From Penium margaritaceum (lineage: Eukaryota; Streptophyta; Zygnematophyceae; Desmidiales; Peniaceae): a DNA stretch of 61,138 nt. Position numbers and translations under genes: made by a program. Numbering within the stretch: the first letter of the stretch is position 1; every line of letters begins with the position of its first letter. Location of the stretch: the NCBI GenBank assembly GCA_023375785.1, contig SZWC01015168.1:9860-70997 (forward strand), given 5' to 3'. This document shows, one piece after another, positions 11,643 to 22,919 of this stretch. The notes under the pieces were generated by a model. The model saw only the letters and a list, made by a program, of their open reading frames with translations, made no database searches and was not told the DNA's origin.

Positions 11643-12000
11643 CGCAATGGAAGCAGCAGATCTGAGCAGAAGAGAGGCTTACGACTCCAAGTCTACAAGC
11701 GGTCCAAGAAACGTGCCCGTGCGGGGAAACTCTGTCGGATATTTTTTGGCAGAGTTGACCCACCAGGTGGCATCATCAAAATGCTCGCAATGTGGGGGAA
11801 ACGCTAACAAAAACGTTTTAGCACCATTGCTCCCACGACGGCAATTGCGTGGACCGACTCCCAGCCAGCAAATAGTCGGGCGACCCCGTGACGGCGCCAA
11901 TGCACACGGCGACGGTGCTAGAAAAGGGAAGTCCCATGCCTCTCTACCCTCCCTCCTTCCCTCCTTCCTTTGCTATTGCTATAGCGGCAACAACAACACC
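11643..12000 (+). other. Element B leader, proximal part
   Basis: This is the leader between the primer site and the low-complexity tract. A plus frame opens at 11647 (119 codons) but shows no domain and runs into repeat sequence. I do not call a gene. Confidence 0.45.
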
Positions 12001-12960
12001 CAATAGTTCAACAGCTGCAGCACTAGTAGCAGTGTAGCCGCAGCAACCGTAGTAGCCATTGCAAAATGCACAGTAGTATCTTCGACCATAGTAGAGCCGC
12101 AATAGTCGAAGTAGCAACTACAACTGAGGTAGAGCCACAGCCGCAACAGCAATAGCAATGCAGTTGTGCCTACTACAACAACCAAAGCAACCAAAGCAAA
12201 CATAGTAGCCACTACAGCCGTAGCAACCGCAACAGCCGTAGTAGCCGTTGCAGCCACAGTAGCCGCACAGCCGTAGCAACCGCAACAGCCCCGATGAGCT
12301 ACAACAGCCACAACAACCGTAGCAACCGTAGCAATTATCATAGACACAACAGCCGCAACAAGCGTAATAGTTGCAAGAGTCATAGCAACCAAAGTAGCCA
12401 TAGCAATTGCAACAATCGTAGCAACCGCAACAACCGCAATTGTAGTCACCATAGCAGCAGCGACTGCAACAGCCATAGCAGCAGTAGCAAAAACAATGAT
12501 GCGACCGTAGTGGCAACAACATCCCGCTACTCACGTCTGCAAGAGCAAACCGCCATTGACATTAGCAAGCAAACCAACATCACTATTGATGTCTATGCTC
12601 ACTTCATGACCAAGAACAAAGAGGAAAAACAGCAAAACAAAACAAAGAATAAGGTCATGACTGAAAGCCCTCATCGAGAGGGGTCCTCCTCTGTTGGAGG
12701 ACCCATAACTCCCCCCTTCCTACAACAAATACAACAATCATACCACCACCAGCAGTAGTCGGTACAGCAATAACAGTAGACACTACAATAGTAGTAGCCT
12801 CCAATGTACCAGCAACAGCAACAGTAGCAACCGCAACAGGAGATGCAAGCCGAACAGCAACAGTAACTGCCACCGCTACTATAGTAGTAGTAGGAGTACC
12901 AATAGTAGCAATAGTAGGAGTAGCAACAAAAACAACTCGCATACTTTTTCACCGGCCCCA
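12001..12960 (+). repeat. CAAC/GTAGCA low-complexity tract of element B
   Basis: About 960 bases are made of degenerate AGCAACCGTAG, AACAGCCATAG and AATAGTAGC words. Long open frames on both strands here encode only biased strings (Ser/Asn, Ala/Val/Thr or Cys/Tyr) and are artefacts. The tract occupies the leader before gag. Confidence 0.75.
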
Positions 12961-13004
12961 CAAGCGTGCCAGACCCTCTAACCGCCATTTAACTGCAACT
13001 CGCA

Positions 13005-14100
13005 ATGCTGACACACCAACTTGTAATTCTTCAGCCGCAGACAACACAGAGCGATACTAGAGTTCCCTTGTTTTTCCTTCCTTCTGGACATGCTAGTCTG
13101 GTTGTCGCTGTTGCCATGCACTACCTAGCACAGCAACATAGCCATCGCCAACCTGAGACTGTCTCTTTGGTCCTCAGCCCTACTCCTGATACCGGCCATA
13201 CTCCAAAGGAGTTTAAATCCCCGCCCCCGTCGCTCCAAGCTGGCAAGCCGTTCCAGAGCTAGGAGCTCTGCTTCTGCATCTGGGCACAGGGTGAGGGCCT
13301 TAGGCCATACTACATCCTCACATACGACTCCACATAGGCCAAACAGTTGCATGATGCTGGTCCTGCCGTGCATGCCCTTTTCCCCATCGCCCCTCCAGCT
13401 ACACGCCTTGCCATCGAGCCCTTCCTCGGCGACTTGACCATCGGCATAACTCCAGACCCCAAAAATGCATGGAAAATCCTCACACGCCCGCATTGCCTCT
13501 CTAGTGAAGCCCAGACCAGTCGCCATTAAGTAGTTCAACTCCCTCCACATGGGGGAGACGGTGTCAATCACCTCCTACAAGCAGCAGGCGGAGAACATCC
13601 TCCATCGCCTAGGCAACGCTCCTCCATCCCCTCTCGTCACACTCCTGACCATCAATTGCGGGACCACCAACATCTTTGCCAACATCTTCGTGCACTACTC
13701 CCAGAATGTCCTCACCACGATGGCAGCCTAGGGTACCCTCATGCTTTGGGCATACAAACTGTTCCTCAAGATTGAGGAGGCTCATATGGAGTCGCTAATC
13801 CAGCGCACAGAGGCCCTCACCTCCCCTACACTTGCCTACATGGCTGTCGCCGCTTCCACCACAACTGTGTCCACTGGATCCTTGTTGTCAGGGAAGAAGA
13901 AGCGAAAGGGAAAAAAGGGCAAGGGCTCTCAGTAGCAACGAACAGGGTGCAGTGGTAGCCGCTCGCGTTACCACAGCTATGGCCAACCTGGACACTGGTG
14001 GTACATGTGCCCGGCCCCGTCGGATGAGACACGCGTCATTGCATCCATGTGTCACCAGCATGACCATCGTCTTGTCGCTGAAGCCATAGGTGTTGCAAGT
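13005..14100 (+). pseudogene. Copia B gag with damaged zinc knuckle
   Basis: Plus-strand frames at 13549-13731 and 13741-13935 (the latter ending in a Lys-rich KKKRKGKKGKG run) occupy the gag position. After a stop at 13933 the frame continues into a nucleic-acid-binding knuckle. Its CX2CX4HX4C pattern reads YHSYGQPGHWWYMC: the first two cysteines are Tyr (codons 13969-13971 and 13978-13980, TGC to TAC and TGT to TAT). His and the last Cys remain. Several stops interrupt the gag. Identification rests on the knuckle and position. Confidence 0.65.
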
Positions 14101-14397
14101 CATGATGCCTTCAGCCCATCCGACAGCTCTAGTCCTCTGACATCCATGCCACTCCCGTTGTCGCAGGCCCTACAATAGTACCATCCACAACCGTCGGCAC
14201 CTCTCCTTTTATCTCGGGCACAACCCTCTTCCCTTCTTGTCTCCGGCGGTATCACACTACATTTGGTCGACGCCCTTGGGGCCTCTAGATGTGAGCGCCA
14301 GTTGGAGCAGTTTACCACACTCCAACTCAACTTGCCTCTTCCTCTCCACTAGGGAATTGCAAGTTGCCTCACCTCATGTTCACCTTTCCTGCCATGC

Positions 14398-15900
14398 ATG
14401 ATTGATTTTGAGCTGCAATTGTGTTTTGCTTCCTCGTCCATCCTATCCTCTTCTGTGACCTCCTCTCGTGTCCCTCTCTGTGACTACGTTGCATGGCTTG
14501 ATGATTGGCACTCTCCGTTTGTGGCCCCCTCCACTGTGTTGGCGTGGCTTGCATACTGCCTTGTGACTGTTATCGATCTAGAAAAACCTGTCCAGGACCC
14601 TGCTGAGACCTGGATCATTGACTACCGGGCCATGCATCACATGAAGGCCTCTCGTGAGGCCTTCAGTGTGCTTGGTTCTGTTGGCGATGTGTCCGCTGTC
14701 AAGACAGGCTCTAGACAGGTGTTACTTGTATGGGGCGTTGGCGTCCTTCATTTCTGTGGTCTTGCTCGGGATGTCTTTGTGACTTATGTCCTCTTCGTCC
14801 TTGATCTTGAGCTCAACCTCTTGTCTTTCAGTGCTCTGGACCGCATGAGCATGGACGTACTACACTCGCGTGGCATTGGCACTATGTCATTATGTCCGTC
14901 CAATTGTGTCGTCCTACACGCCACTGCCCGTAGCAACCTGGGGCATGTACCTCGTTTTTCCTCCCTCTTTCAAATCCCCTCCCCACCGGCCAACACAGGG
15001 CATGTGTTTGTCACGAACACACTCTCTCTGCCGCACATAAGCCTCCTTCCCTACCACCTCTACCACCTCCACTTTGCTGTCGTCGAGAACATGCTCCGCA
15101 TCCAGTCGGCCAAGGGCCTTGACCCAACCTCCTTTCCCTTGTTGTGTTCCATTAGGTATACTGATTGCGCTCAAGGAGAAATGCACCGGTCCACTTAGCC
15201 TTTTCCCTCCCCTTGTACGTCCACCCCTTTGGACTTGGTCCACTCCAATGTCATGAATCCACTTCCCACGGCGTTTGGCAGGGAGCACGGACGCTATGTC
15301 CTTACCCTCATAGACAACTACTCTCGTTATCGTTGGATATTCTACCATAAGCAGAAGAGCAATGTCGCTCCCACCGTTCGGAAATAACTTGTCCATGCGG
15401 AGGGTGCGTGTGGTCGCCCTGTTTGTCGCTTGCGCTCTAATCATGGTGGCAAGTTCATGGGGGAGACCACGACCTTCCTCGCCTCCCGTGGCATCCATCA
15501 TGAGACATTAGCGCCTTAGACATCAGCGCATAATGGCGTCTCCGAGCGGTGGAACCGCACCATGGCCAACGCCATCTACACCATGCGTGTCAAGTCTGGT
15601 CTCTCCAATGGCTTCTACTTTGAAGCCATGACCTACATGACGTGGGTCTGGAACCGGATTCTCCACTGGCCCCTTCCCTATGAGTCCATGTCGTACTAGC
15701 ACTGGTGCGGTGAGCGGATTGACCTCCTCCTAGTCCACATCTGGTGCCGCGTGGCCATTGTGTGGTTTCACGCCCCCAACAAGGCAGCAAGCTTGCCCGT
15801 TGCGGGCATCTCTGCACCTTCCTTGGTGTCTCGTGTCAGTCCAAAGCCTGGCACTTCTGGGTTCTTTCTAGGTACTACATCATCGAGTCACACAATGCTC
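14398..15900 (+). pseudogene. Copia B protease and integrase (broken)
   Basis: An open frame runs 14398-15198. The protease active site near 14611, normally Asp-Ser-Gly-Ala, reads DYRAMHHM (Asp at 14620), so it is inactive. Next come LDLELNLLS (about 14800) and the pre-integrase zinc region with CAQGEMHR (about 15170). A TAG stop follows. The integrase core continues: the first acidic residue is Asn in HSNVM (15247-15249), the second is Asn in RSNHGGKF (15439-15441), and Glu is kept in GVSERWNRTM (15544-15546). Further stops follow. Two of three catalytic residues are lost by G-to-A changes. Confidence 0.85.
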
Positions 15901-16028
15901 TTTTCTTTGAGGAGCAGTTTCCCTGCAACCTCGTTTGCTCCAGCTTGTCGATGTCCCTCTTGTTGCATGGGAGATTGGTGAGTCCATCCTACTTCCTTCC
16001 GAATTTGGATGACACGTTGCATACACCG

Positions 16029-16460
16029 GCTCGTCCCTCCGAGCCGGCAACCCCACTTGCGTCTGTTGGTCACTCTCGGGTAGTAGCCCCTGTAAAGTTT
16101 GCTGGTCCCTCCGGGCTGACAGCCCCGGTCTGATCCGCTTGTCCCGTCGAGTCGGCGGCCCCAGTCGCATGCGCTGGTCCCTCCCGGCCGGTGACCTTGG
16201 TCTTGTCTGCTGGTCCCTCAGTACCAGCAGCCCCATTTGCATCTGCTAGTCCCTCTAAACATGCAGCCACGTCTGTGTCCATTGGTCCCTTCGGGCTAGC
16301 AGCTTCATTCGCGTGTGCTTTTCCACCCAAGTCAGTAGCCCCGTTCGTGTCTGCTAGTCCCTCTGGGCCGGTAGCCTTGTTCGCGTTCGCCGGTCCCTCT
16401 GGGCCAGCAGCTCCGTCCACCTCTGCTAGCCCCTCTGACTCGGTCGCTGTCCCATCTACC
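16029..16460 (+). repeat. 36-bp minisatellite encoding the integrase-RT linker of B
   Basis: About twelve consecutive 36-base units, visible as GCTGGTCCCTC or close variants at 16101, 16137, 16173, 16209, 16245 and 16281. On the plus strand each encodes twelve residues like AGPSGPAAPFAS. It is the spacer between integrase and reverse transcriptase. The minus strand gives collagen-like open frames that are shadows. Confidence 0.85.
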
Positions 16461-16540
16461 TCATCTCTTGCTCTATTGTACTATACACGTGGCTCTAACC
16501 CAAGCCGTTTGGGAGCGTGTAGACTGTAGCATCGTGCCCT

Positions 16541-18358
16541 TTGGCGCCTTGGCCTCCTGTCCTCCTACGTATCTCATTGTCTCTCGATAGACCTTTCTCC
16601 ATGGTCGTGAGTGGGGATCCTGGTACCAAGGCCCTCGGCCTTACCGCATCGGGCATCATTGCAGACCTCTACCTGGGCTTCGTACTAGGCTTTGCCATGA
16701 TCCATCTGGAACACCGGCGGGCAGTCATAGCCAAACTAGTACGCATCCTACCTTGGGCTCATGACGTGCATGCCTTGACAGTCTGCTCCACGGCACGTCT
16801 GGACGACCCAGCCACCCTTCGCAAGGCTCGTTCATCCCCTAAGGCCACACATTAGGATGCTACATGCGCCAACAAGCTTGCCGCTATTTGGCAACATCAC
16901 GGCTGCGACCTTATAGACCTCTCTCCCAATCGGAAGGCCATATGCACCAAGTCAGTCTTCGGACACGAGTCGAAGCCCGATGGGTCCTTGGACAAGTACA
17001 AGGCCCGCCTCATAGCGAAGGGGTTTGTTTGGTCCCTGTTGTTGACTATGACCAGATCTTTGCCCCGGTTGGCCGTTTCTCCATTAGCCAAGTGCTCTTT
17101 GGCCTAGTTTTCCTAGCACGGATGGGAACTACATCAGATGGATGTGAGCAATGCCTTTTCCCGTGGCTCGTTGGAGTCCGTGGAGCTCTACATTGTGCAG
17201 CCTCCTGGATTCAACGATTACACTGGCTAGGTCTGGTAGTTGCAAAAGGCCCTCTATGGCTTGAAGTAGAGGTCTTATTACTGGAACCAGGAGATAAGTC
17301 GCACGCCTCTCAGCGATGGCTTGCTTCATAGCATTACAGGCCTCGCACTGTTCATGAGCTCACAAGGCAGGACCTTCACCGCTCTCCATGTCTACGTTGA
17401 CAACCTCCTCGTTATGTTGCCGAACGCACATGACATTCAGCGCATCAAGGACCTACTACACAGTGCCTACCAGATAAAGGACATCCGGTGTGCCTGAGTC
17501 TTCCTTGGCATGGAGCTTGAGCATGATCGCTCCAAGGTTGTCCTCCACATCCACGAAGCCTGCGTCTAGATCCTGTCCGCTCGCTTCACCGAGGACCTGC
17601 CCCTCGTGCCAAGCGCATCCTCACCCATATCACCCAATGGCCAGGCAAAGTTGAAGAACCCTGGTCCAGCTATTGTGGGGAAGCCAGTTGATGTGACCAC
17701 GTACCTGCGTGTCATCGGGTCACTAATCTTCTTGGCAACGATGACGCACCCAGACATTGCGTTTGTTGTCACCCTCGTAGCTCAGTTCTCCCAGAAGCCA
17801 CCTTACCTCTAGTTCATGGCTGTAATCTAAGTACAACACTCTGTTGTTTTGACTCTACGATGAGGCCTCATGTTCTGCCGATAGCCGTCTGTTGTTGCGA
17901 TGGGCTACACCAACAGTGACTGGGCCAGCAATCTAGATGGTAAGAGCCCCACAGGCTTGATCTTTCTCATTGGTGGCACAGCTATATTCTGACGTAGTGG
18001 AAAGCAAGGCTGCATTGCACGCGGCATTGCTAAGGCTGAGTATGTGGCCCTTGGCTTTGGCGTGTATGAGAGTGTGTGGCTCTGTTACCTGTTGTATGAG
18101 CTGCAGTAGGCCGTGGCATCCATCACGTTGCACTATGACGATGAGAGTGCCATGGCCATCACTGACAATGGCAGTATGCATCTTACTCACACAAAGCACA
18201 TCAATGTCGAGTATCAGTATGTGTATTTCTTGTTGTATGACGGTAGCATCAACATCGCGTGGGTTGAGACAGCACGGCAGTTGGCTGACTTCTTGACCAG
18301 AGCATTGAAGCGGAACTCGTTCAAGAAGGTTATGAGTGCAGTTGGTGTGTGTATGTGA
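16541..18358 (+). pseudogene. Copia B reverse transcriptase and RNase H (broken)
   Basis: The copia pattern can be followed through shifting frames: KYKARLIAKGF near 17000, HQMDVSNAF near 17135, QKALYGLK near 17240 and the catalytic box near 17393. That box reads YVDN, so the second aspartate is lost (codon AAC at 17402-17404). Later come YLRVIGSLIFLATMTHPDIA (17701-17760), GYTNSDWA (about 17910) and the RNase H end HTKHINVEYQYV with RQLADFLTRALK (18190-18310). Numerous TAG stops interrupt. It cannot make an active enzyme. Confidence 0.88.
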
Positions 18359-18568
18359 GCTGCCCCCTTTGCCCCTGCCTACATACCTGCCTTCCTGTCC
18401 TGGGAGAGTCTGCCAGTGTGTTGGGCATGTCGCTGGGCGCTCATGTGCACTTCGTCTGTGAGTCATGGAGGAGTTTTGGTTTACGCGAACCTCTCATTGT
18501 GCTTTGTTGTAGCCTCCCAGCTTGTGTTCATTGGGGTGCACATGACTGACAGTTAGACAGGACAACGT
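18359..18568 (+). other. 3' untranslated region of element B
   Basis: A noncoding stretch between the RNase H stop and the 3' LTR. Positions 18478-18548 recur at 2350-2425. No strong polypurine tract is visible just before the LTR. Confidence 0.6.
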
Positions 18569-19297
18569 TGGAACACGATCTGGTAGAACCAACGCACGGC
18601 CAGGTGTATACGCGTCTTGCTCGACCCTCTTCCCTTAGGTGTGTGACATGCCCTGATCCATCAATGGACCTCCACAGTGGTTACGCCGCTAGAAGCCACT
18701 GCCTCCGCAGATGCTGCCCACATGCGTCCTGTGCCAGATCTGACCGCGCCGTTGTACTCGTAGCGTCATGTCCTGTCTAGGGAGCGAGTTTCAGAATTTT
18801 CAGACACATTTGTGGTGTGAGTAACTATGGCCTAGGCATTGCCTGGATTTGGGCAGTCACAACTCCTTGCTACTGTTCTCCCTAGTAACTCTGACCGCAC
18901 CACTGTGTTCGCAACGTGGGTGCTTTGGTATGGTCCAGTTTTCAGGAAAAACGGACGACGCCCGGGTTTGGGGCTGTCGGGCAGGGTTCACTGAGAAAAC
19001 TCAGCCTGCCAGAAAATAGAGAATCTTGTGATTGGTTGGTGACCTAAGTAACAACCTCTACAGAGCTGAGCTAGGCATAACTCTGTGAGGGGTCTCTCAG
19101 CTCCATTCATTCTCACTTGCTAATCACTCATTTTCAGTTATGTCTGCCTTTCTGGTGCTAACTCCTTGGTGTGCACTTTTCCTCTGACAAGTCTTAGAGC
19201 AGCTAGAGGGGGCAGCGATGCAAAGCAACGAGCATGGGGCCATGTCTACTGCAGCCATGTTGCAGCCCCAACCAACCGCTCTAGAGAAGTTTCTAAC
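18569..19297 (+). repeat. 3' LTR of copia element B
   Basis: Homologue of 10888-11623, starting TGGAACACGATCTGGTAG and ending near TTTCTAAC. Substitutions between the two LTRs are frequent, so the insertion is old. Confidence 0.83.
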
Positions 19298-19959
19298 TGG
19301 AGCTAGATCAATGGCTCATACGACCTCTCTCATATCGTCGTCAACAGATGTAATACCTCTTGACCACGTTCATCTGACGTGGCATGAATCCCTCGTGCCA
19401 CAGAAAACGTGAAGCGACCTTTTGCGAGTACACTACTTTTTTTCTGAAAAATCATCACCGACAGTGTCCTTGCCCCTTAATAACAGTCGTTTTACTGGAA
19501 TAACAACCTCAAGCAAAATATTCAATGAGCCATCGGCATTTTTTCCATCCGAGAAGACCTTCCACGAATGATCGCAGGAGCCGACTGCATCAATGCCGCC
19601 GACTACAACGCTCGTATGCATGAATCCAATGGCTGGAAACCCCAAGACCACAATTCTTACTGTGGCGGAGGGAAGTCAAAGTGGACAGAGATCTTGTCTT
19701 TGATGGAAATCGACATCGTTGATCAACATATGAATGACTCTCCTATACTTGTGTAAAAACCGGGTCATGTCTTCCGCGACTGGTGAAAGCAACATCAACA
19801 AGCTAATAAGGGGAGGAAGTTGCAGAATAATAGTGAAGAGTTTGGAAACAAAAGAGGGCATGAGTGTACGGCAAGGCTCCTGTTTGGTTGAAAAAGTTGC
19901 GCCGACCGATCATCCATCTGAGTGGCTAACATCGCCATAGACTAAGGGGTCCTCAGATC
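19298..19959. other. Unassigned stretch between B and C
   Basis: Short open frames occur on the minus strand (19861-19676 and 19651-19433). They read like ordinary protein but have no motif I recognise. The second follows the first closely in another frame, so an eroded minus-strand gene or element is possible. No call is made. Confidence 0.35.
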
Positions 19960-20037
19960 GCAAAGTTTGACGAGGGATACGAAGACGATCAACCGATGAT
20001 GCTACTATGAGTGCAACCAAGGGTTTGTAAGAGTCGC

Positions 20038-20644
20038 ATAATGGTACAGGTAATACTAGATGTAGGAGCTTCTGACGGTGTTGTTAGCAAGGACATGGTT
20101 TGGAAGTTGGGTCTATAGGCAGAACTGGAAGCCTTTCAACAAAAAACAGTCGACGGGCGACTAGAGATTTTCCGACTTCACGAACCACTCCAGCTACAAA
20201 TCAATGACCTGCACAACAAATTGTATGGAGGAGTTTTCCAAGGAGGATAATCATCCTAGAGTGAGATTTCCTTTACCAGTACAATCCATAGGTTGAATGG
20301 AGCAGCGGAGTAGTATACATCAGCATTATCAATAGAAAGCGACACCTTCCTTTGGTTGAGCGACCTACGACGTAACAACGGTTGCTAGATGCAACAGAGG
20401 TGGAAGCAATCAAGGAAGTCATGGCAACCACAAACCCCCAACCGACCTCACTGGAAGTGACCACAAAATGTGTGAAGCGCGGGGCTAATGCATGGCTAGT
20501 CCATGTGGACGCAAGAGATGCGAGAGGAATAGCAATAGCAGAAGAATTACATTCACAACCTTAGCATATGAAACATTTGTATGCGTATTGAAGGCGTTTG
20601 CAAAACTCGTCAAGCAGTATGATGGGGTTTTTCCTGACAAACTA
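20038..20644 (+). pseudogene. Gypsy C protease and linker
   Basis: A plus frame from 20041 reads VILDVGASDGVVSKDMVWKL, the retroviral aspartyl protease pattern with the central Ser/Thr of the D-S/T-G triad changed to Val, so it is likely inactive. A stop follows at about 20116 and the frame is patchy until 20590. From there AFAKLVKQYDGVFPDKL matches the conserved segment just before gypsy reverse transcriptase. The reading frame is cut at 20642 by a TA-flanked insert. Confidence 0.7.
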
Positions 20645-20963
20645 CCCCCCTGATCTTTGAATTCAACGATTGAGATTCAATGAATTATGTGATCCTTGAT
20701 TTCAACTAGATTTCTTGGGTATGAGTTTCTTGTGTGATCCAATTTGATGGAATTGGTGGATTTTGAGACCCTTTAATTCAACGAAGTCATTCTCAAGGTC
20801 TTGTGTGTGACATGTTCTTCTATGTTGATTAGCGACGCCTATGTTTCCATAGCTGTGTATACTTATGTCACTTTTGTATGCATTATGTTATCCACATGTA
20901 GGAACTAATGCTATGTAACTCAAAAACATAATGTATGAGGGAGCATTGGATTGAATTATTCAT

Positions 20964-22811
20964 GGGGCAGATTCCTTTTTACCCACCATGTGAAAAAGTT
21001 CTACGCAGGTTACCCACGTTTGAAAATTTTACTCACGTAATAACCAGCCGTGGGAGAAGATGACTAGTATGTCCACTTTTTGGCAGGTCCCTTCCGTTCT
21101 CCCCACACTTTTTTATCGGTGACCATAATGTCCAAAACAAAAAAAATGATGCACGCTTTACCCACTCTTTACAATGTGACTCCGATACCCACTTTGGACA
21201 TCCGCTCGTCACTAAACGTGACGAGCGGATGTCCAAGGCTCCTGCTCCTAGACTCTGCAAATCCTACAGAACGGACCCCACATCATCCCTGTCGCGAGTG
21301 AAATTGGTCATTGAGGAACTAGTCTTACTTTATGAAACGTACTAGTATACGTTCGTTTACAGATCGTTCCACGATTTGTAAACAAACAAATCGTGGAAAG
21401 ATTGGTTCGTTTACCACCATTGGCTGTTTGTCGACAATCGATCTACTCAAAACACTCCTCAATGTTGAGGGACTATACACTTCGAGGAGAAATGAACGAC
21501 ACGATCTCTATTTCCCAGATAGATCGAACAATATGGTTTGTCATATTCCCCAACGAAAACATTAAAGTTCTCTCCGATTCTTTGTAGAGCCCCCGAGACA
21601 AAAATATGGGTGCGAGATTGTCGCCCTCGCTTCTTTCGTTCTATATATTGTGCAATACAAGACATGGAAGCGAGGAAAGACCTTGCTTCGGAAGTGCAAA
21701 AGACAGTACACTGCAAGGTGAAACAGGCCCAATTTTCTTACTGTGTATCGCACCATGCATCGCATGCTGGAAGAACAAAAGCAACATCGACAAGGTCGTC
21801 CGCGTATTATATTCAAAAGAGGTCAAGCATCAAAAGCAAATCGGTGCCTATTAAGTCGATCGAACAGACGAGGAAACCTTTGAGCCGTTAGACTTTACGA
21901 TCTTACGAACCAAGACTATGCATGTTTTTCAAGAGATAGATGTTTGTGTTATATATATCTGCAATACTTATGTACAATTGAAGATCTCGAATATTTGTAA
22001 TGAGAAATGTTATATTGTATTATGTCTGATATGGTTTGTGATGAAAAACGTATGTTTAGGTTGACGATTTGCCGTTGGATAGGACACTCTAATGTCTCAA
22101 GCATTACAAATGAATGGTAACTTTCAAGCTAAGTCGCTACAACGATAACAACAGGCCCTTAACAGATGCTATCCATCGATGCTCTAAGAAGAGGAGCCAA
22201 CGTCGTCGGCCTCACTTCCCTCGTTCCAACGTGCGATGTCTTGGCAACGTGCAGTATTGCTTTTTTGTGCGTAGTGTGCAAACAAGTGAGTGGACCACCA
22301 CTCGACCACACTTGAGCACGGCTGTCCATGCCGGCAGGTGAACCCCACCCGCTGAATGCAAGAACGAGCTCAACGATGCAGAATAGCCACGTTGTGGAGA
22401 CGACATCGGACGGAAACTTCAAAATATGCACCCCAGCCAAAACTGGTTGCGAAAGGCGACCATATTGATCGATATTTTGGCAAATAACTGAAAACATTAC
22501 ACTTGTGCTGTTGTATTCACCATCACATCCCATGTAAACAATAAGAAAACAAATATCGTGATGAATCCGTAGAATCCTAAAACATGCTTCATATAATCCC
22601 CACCGTTCCAAGAACATGCATAGAATACCGGTATTCTAGTCAGGATTTTTCAGAAGTGGGTACCGCGTTCACGGTTAGTTGCTATTCGCACTTTGTGGGC
22701 AATGCGGTCACCAGTTAAAAAGAGTGGGTATTATGTTTGTTTTTTGTACAAAGTGGGTATGCAAAACAATGATGCTCAAAAGGTGGGTATAAGGGAATTA
22801 GTCCGATTATA
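20964..22811. mobile_element. Nested inverted-end element, about 1.85 kb
   Basis: Inside the TA-flanked insert, the left end carries repeated TTTTACCCACC-like words (20976, 21012) and the right end carries the complementary GGTGGGTA and AGTGGGTA words (22708-22785). The left outer sequence CAGATTCCTTTTTACCCACC resembles the opposite strand of the right end. TATTCAT flanks both sides (20957-20963 and 22812-22818), a possible 7-bp target duplication. No coding region is recognised. Confidence 0.5.
21194..21236. repeat. Perfect 19-bp-stem inverted repeat
   Basis: The arms TTGGACATCCGCTCGTCAC (21194-21212) and its exact reverse complement (21218-21236) are separated by five bases. It lies near the left end of the nested element. 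A second inverted repeat with 13-bp arms follows at 21367-21379 and 21386-21398. Confidence 0.9.
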
Positions 22812-22919
22812 TATTCATTTGGCTTCTTGATTTCATCGAGCTAAAATTTCAACGGACTTAAACTTGGTTTCAAAACATTGTATAGAGATTAAAAAATCAG
22901 GGGAGTATCATGAGAGTTA

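Larger units (their letters stand above)
10888..19297 (+). mobile_element. Copia element B (Ty1/copia LTR retrotransposon)
   Basis: Plus-strand element with LTRs at 10888-11623 and 18569-19297, a tRNA-Met primer site at 11626, then leader, gag, protease, integrase, reverse transcriptase and RNase H in copia order. Many in-frame stops (mostly TAG) and altered catalytic residues in protease, integrase and reverse transcriptase show it is long dead. It is a different family from element A: their LTRs share only short words. Confidence 0.88.
20645..22905. mobile_element. TA-flanked 2.26-kb DNA-transposon-like insert in gypsy C
   Basis: The insert begins CCCCCCTGATCTTTGAAT at 20645 and its other end reads CTCCCCTGATTTTTTAAT on the opposite strand, giving imperfect terminal inverted repeats. 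TA lies directly outside both ends (20643-20644 and 22906-22907). Gypsy coding sequence stops on the left and resumes on the right with only a few codons unaccounted for. No transposase frame is visible, so it is nonautonomous. A second inverted-end element appears nested inside. Confidence 0.7.

Noticed and set aside
11979-12990. Ala/Val/Thr-rich, Cys/Tyr-rich and Ser/Asn-rich frames
   Set aside because: All six frames stay open because the low-complexity tract contains few stop words. The composition is not protein-like.
15880-16420. Collagen-like Gly-Pro-Glu open frames on the minus strand
   Set aside because: They are the antisense of the 36-bp minisatellite in element B.
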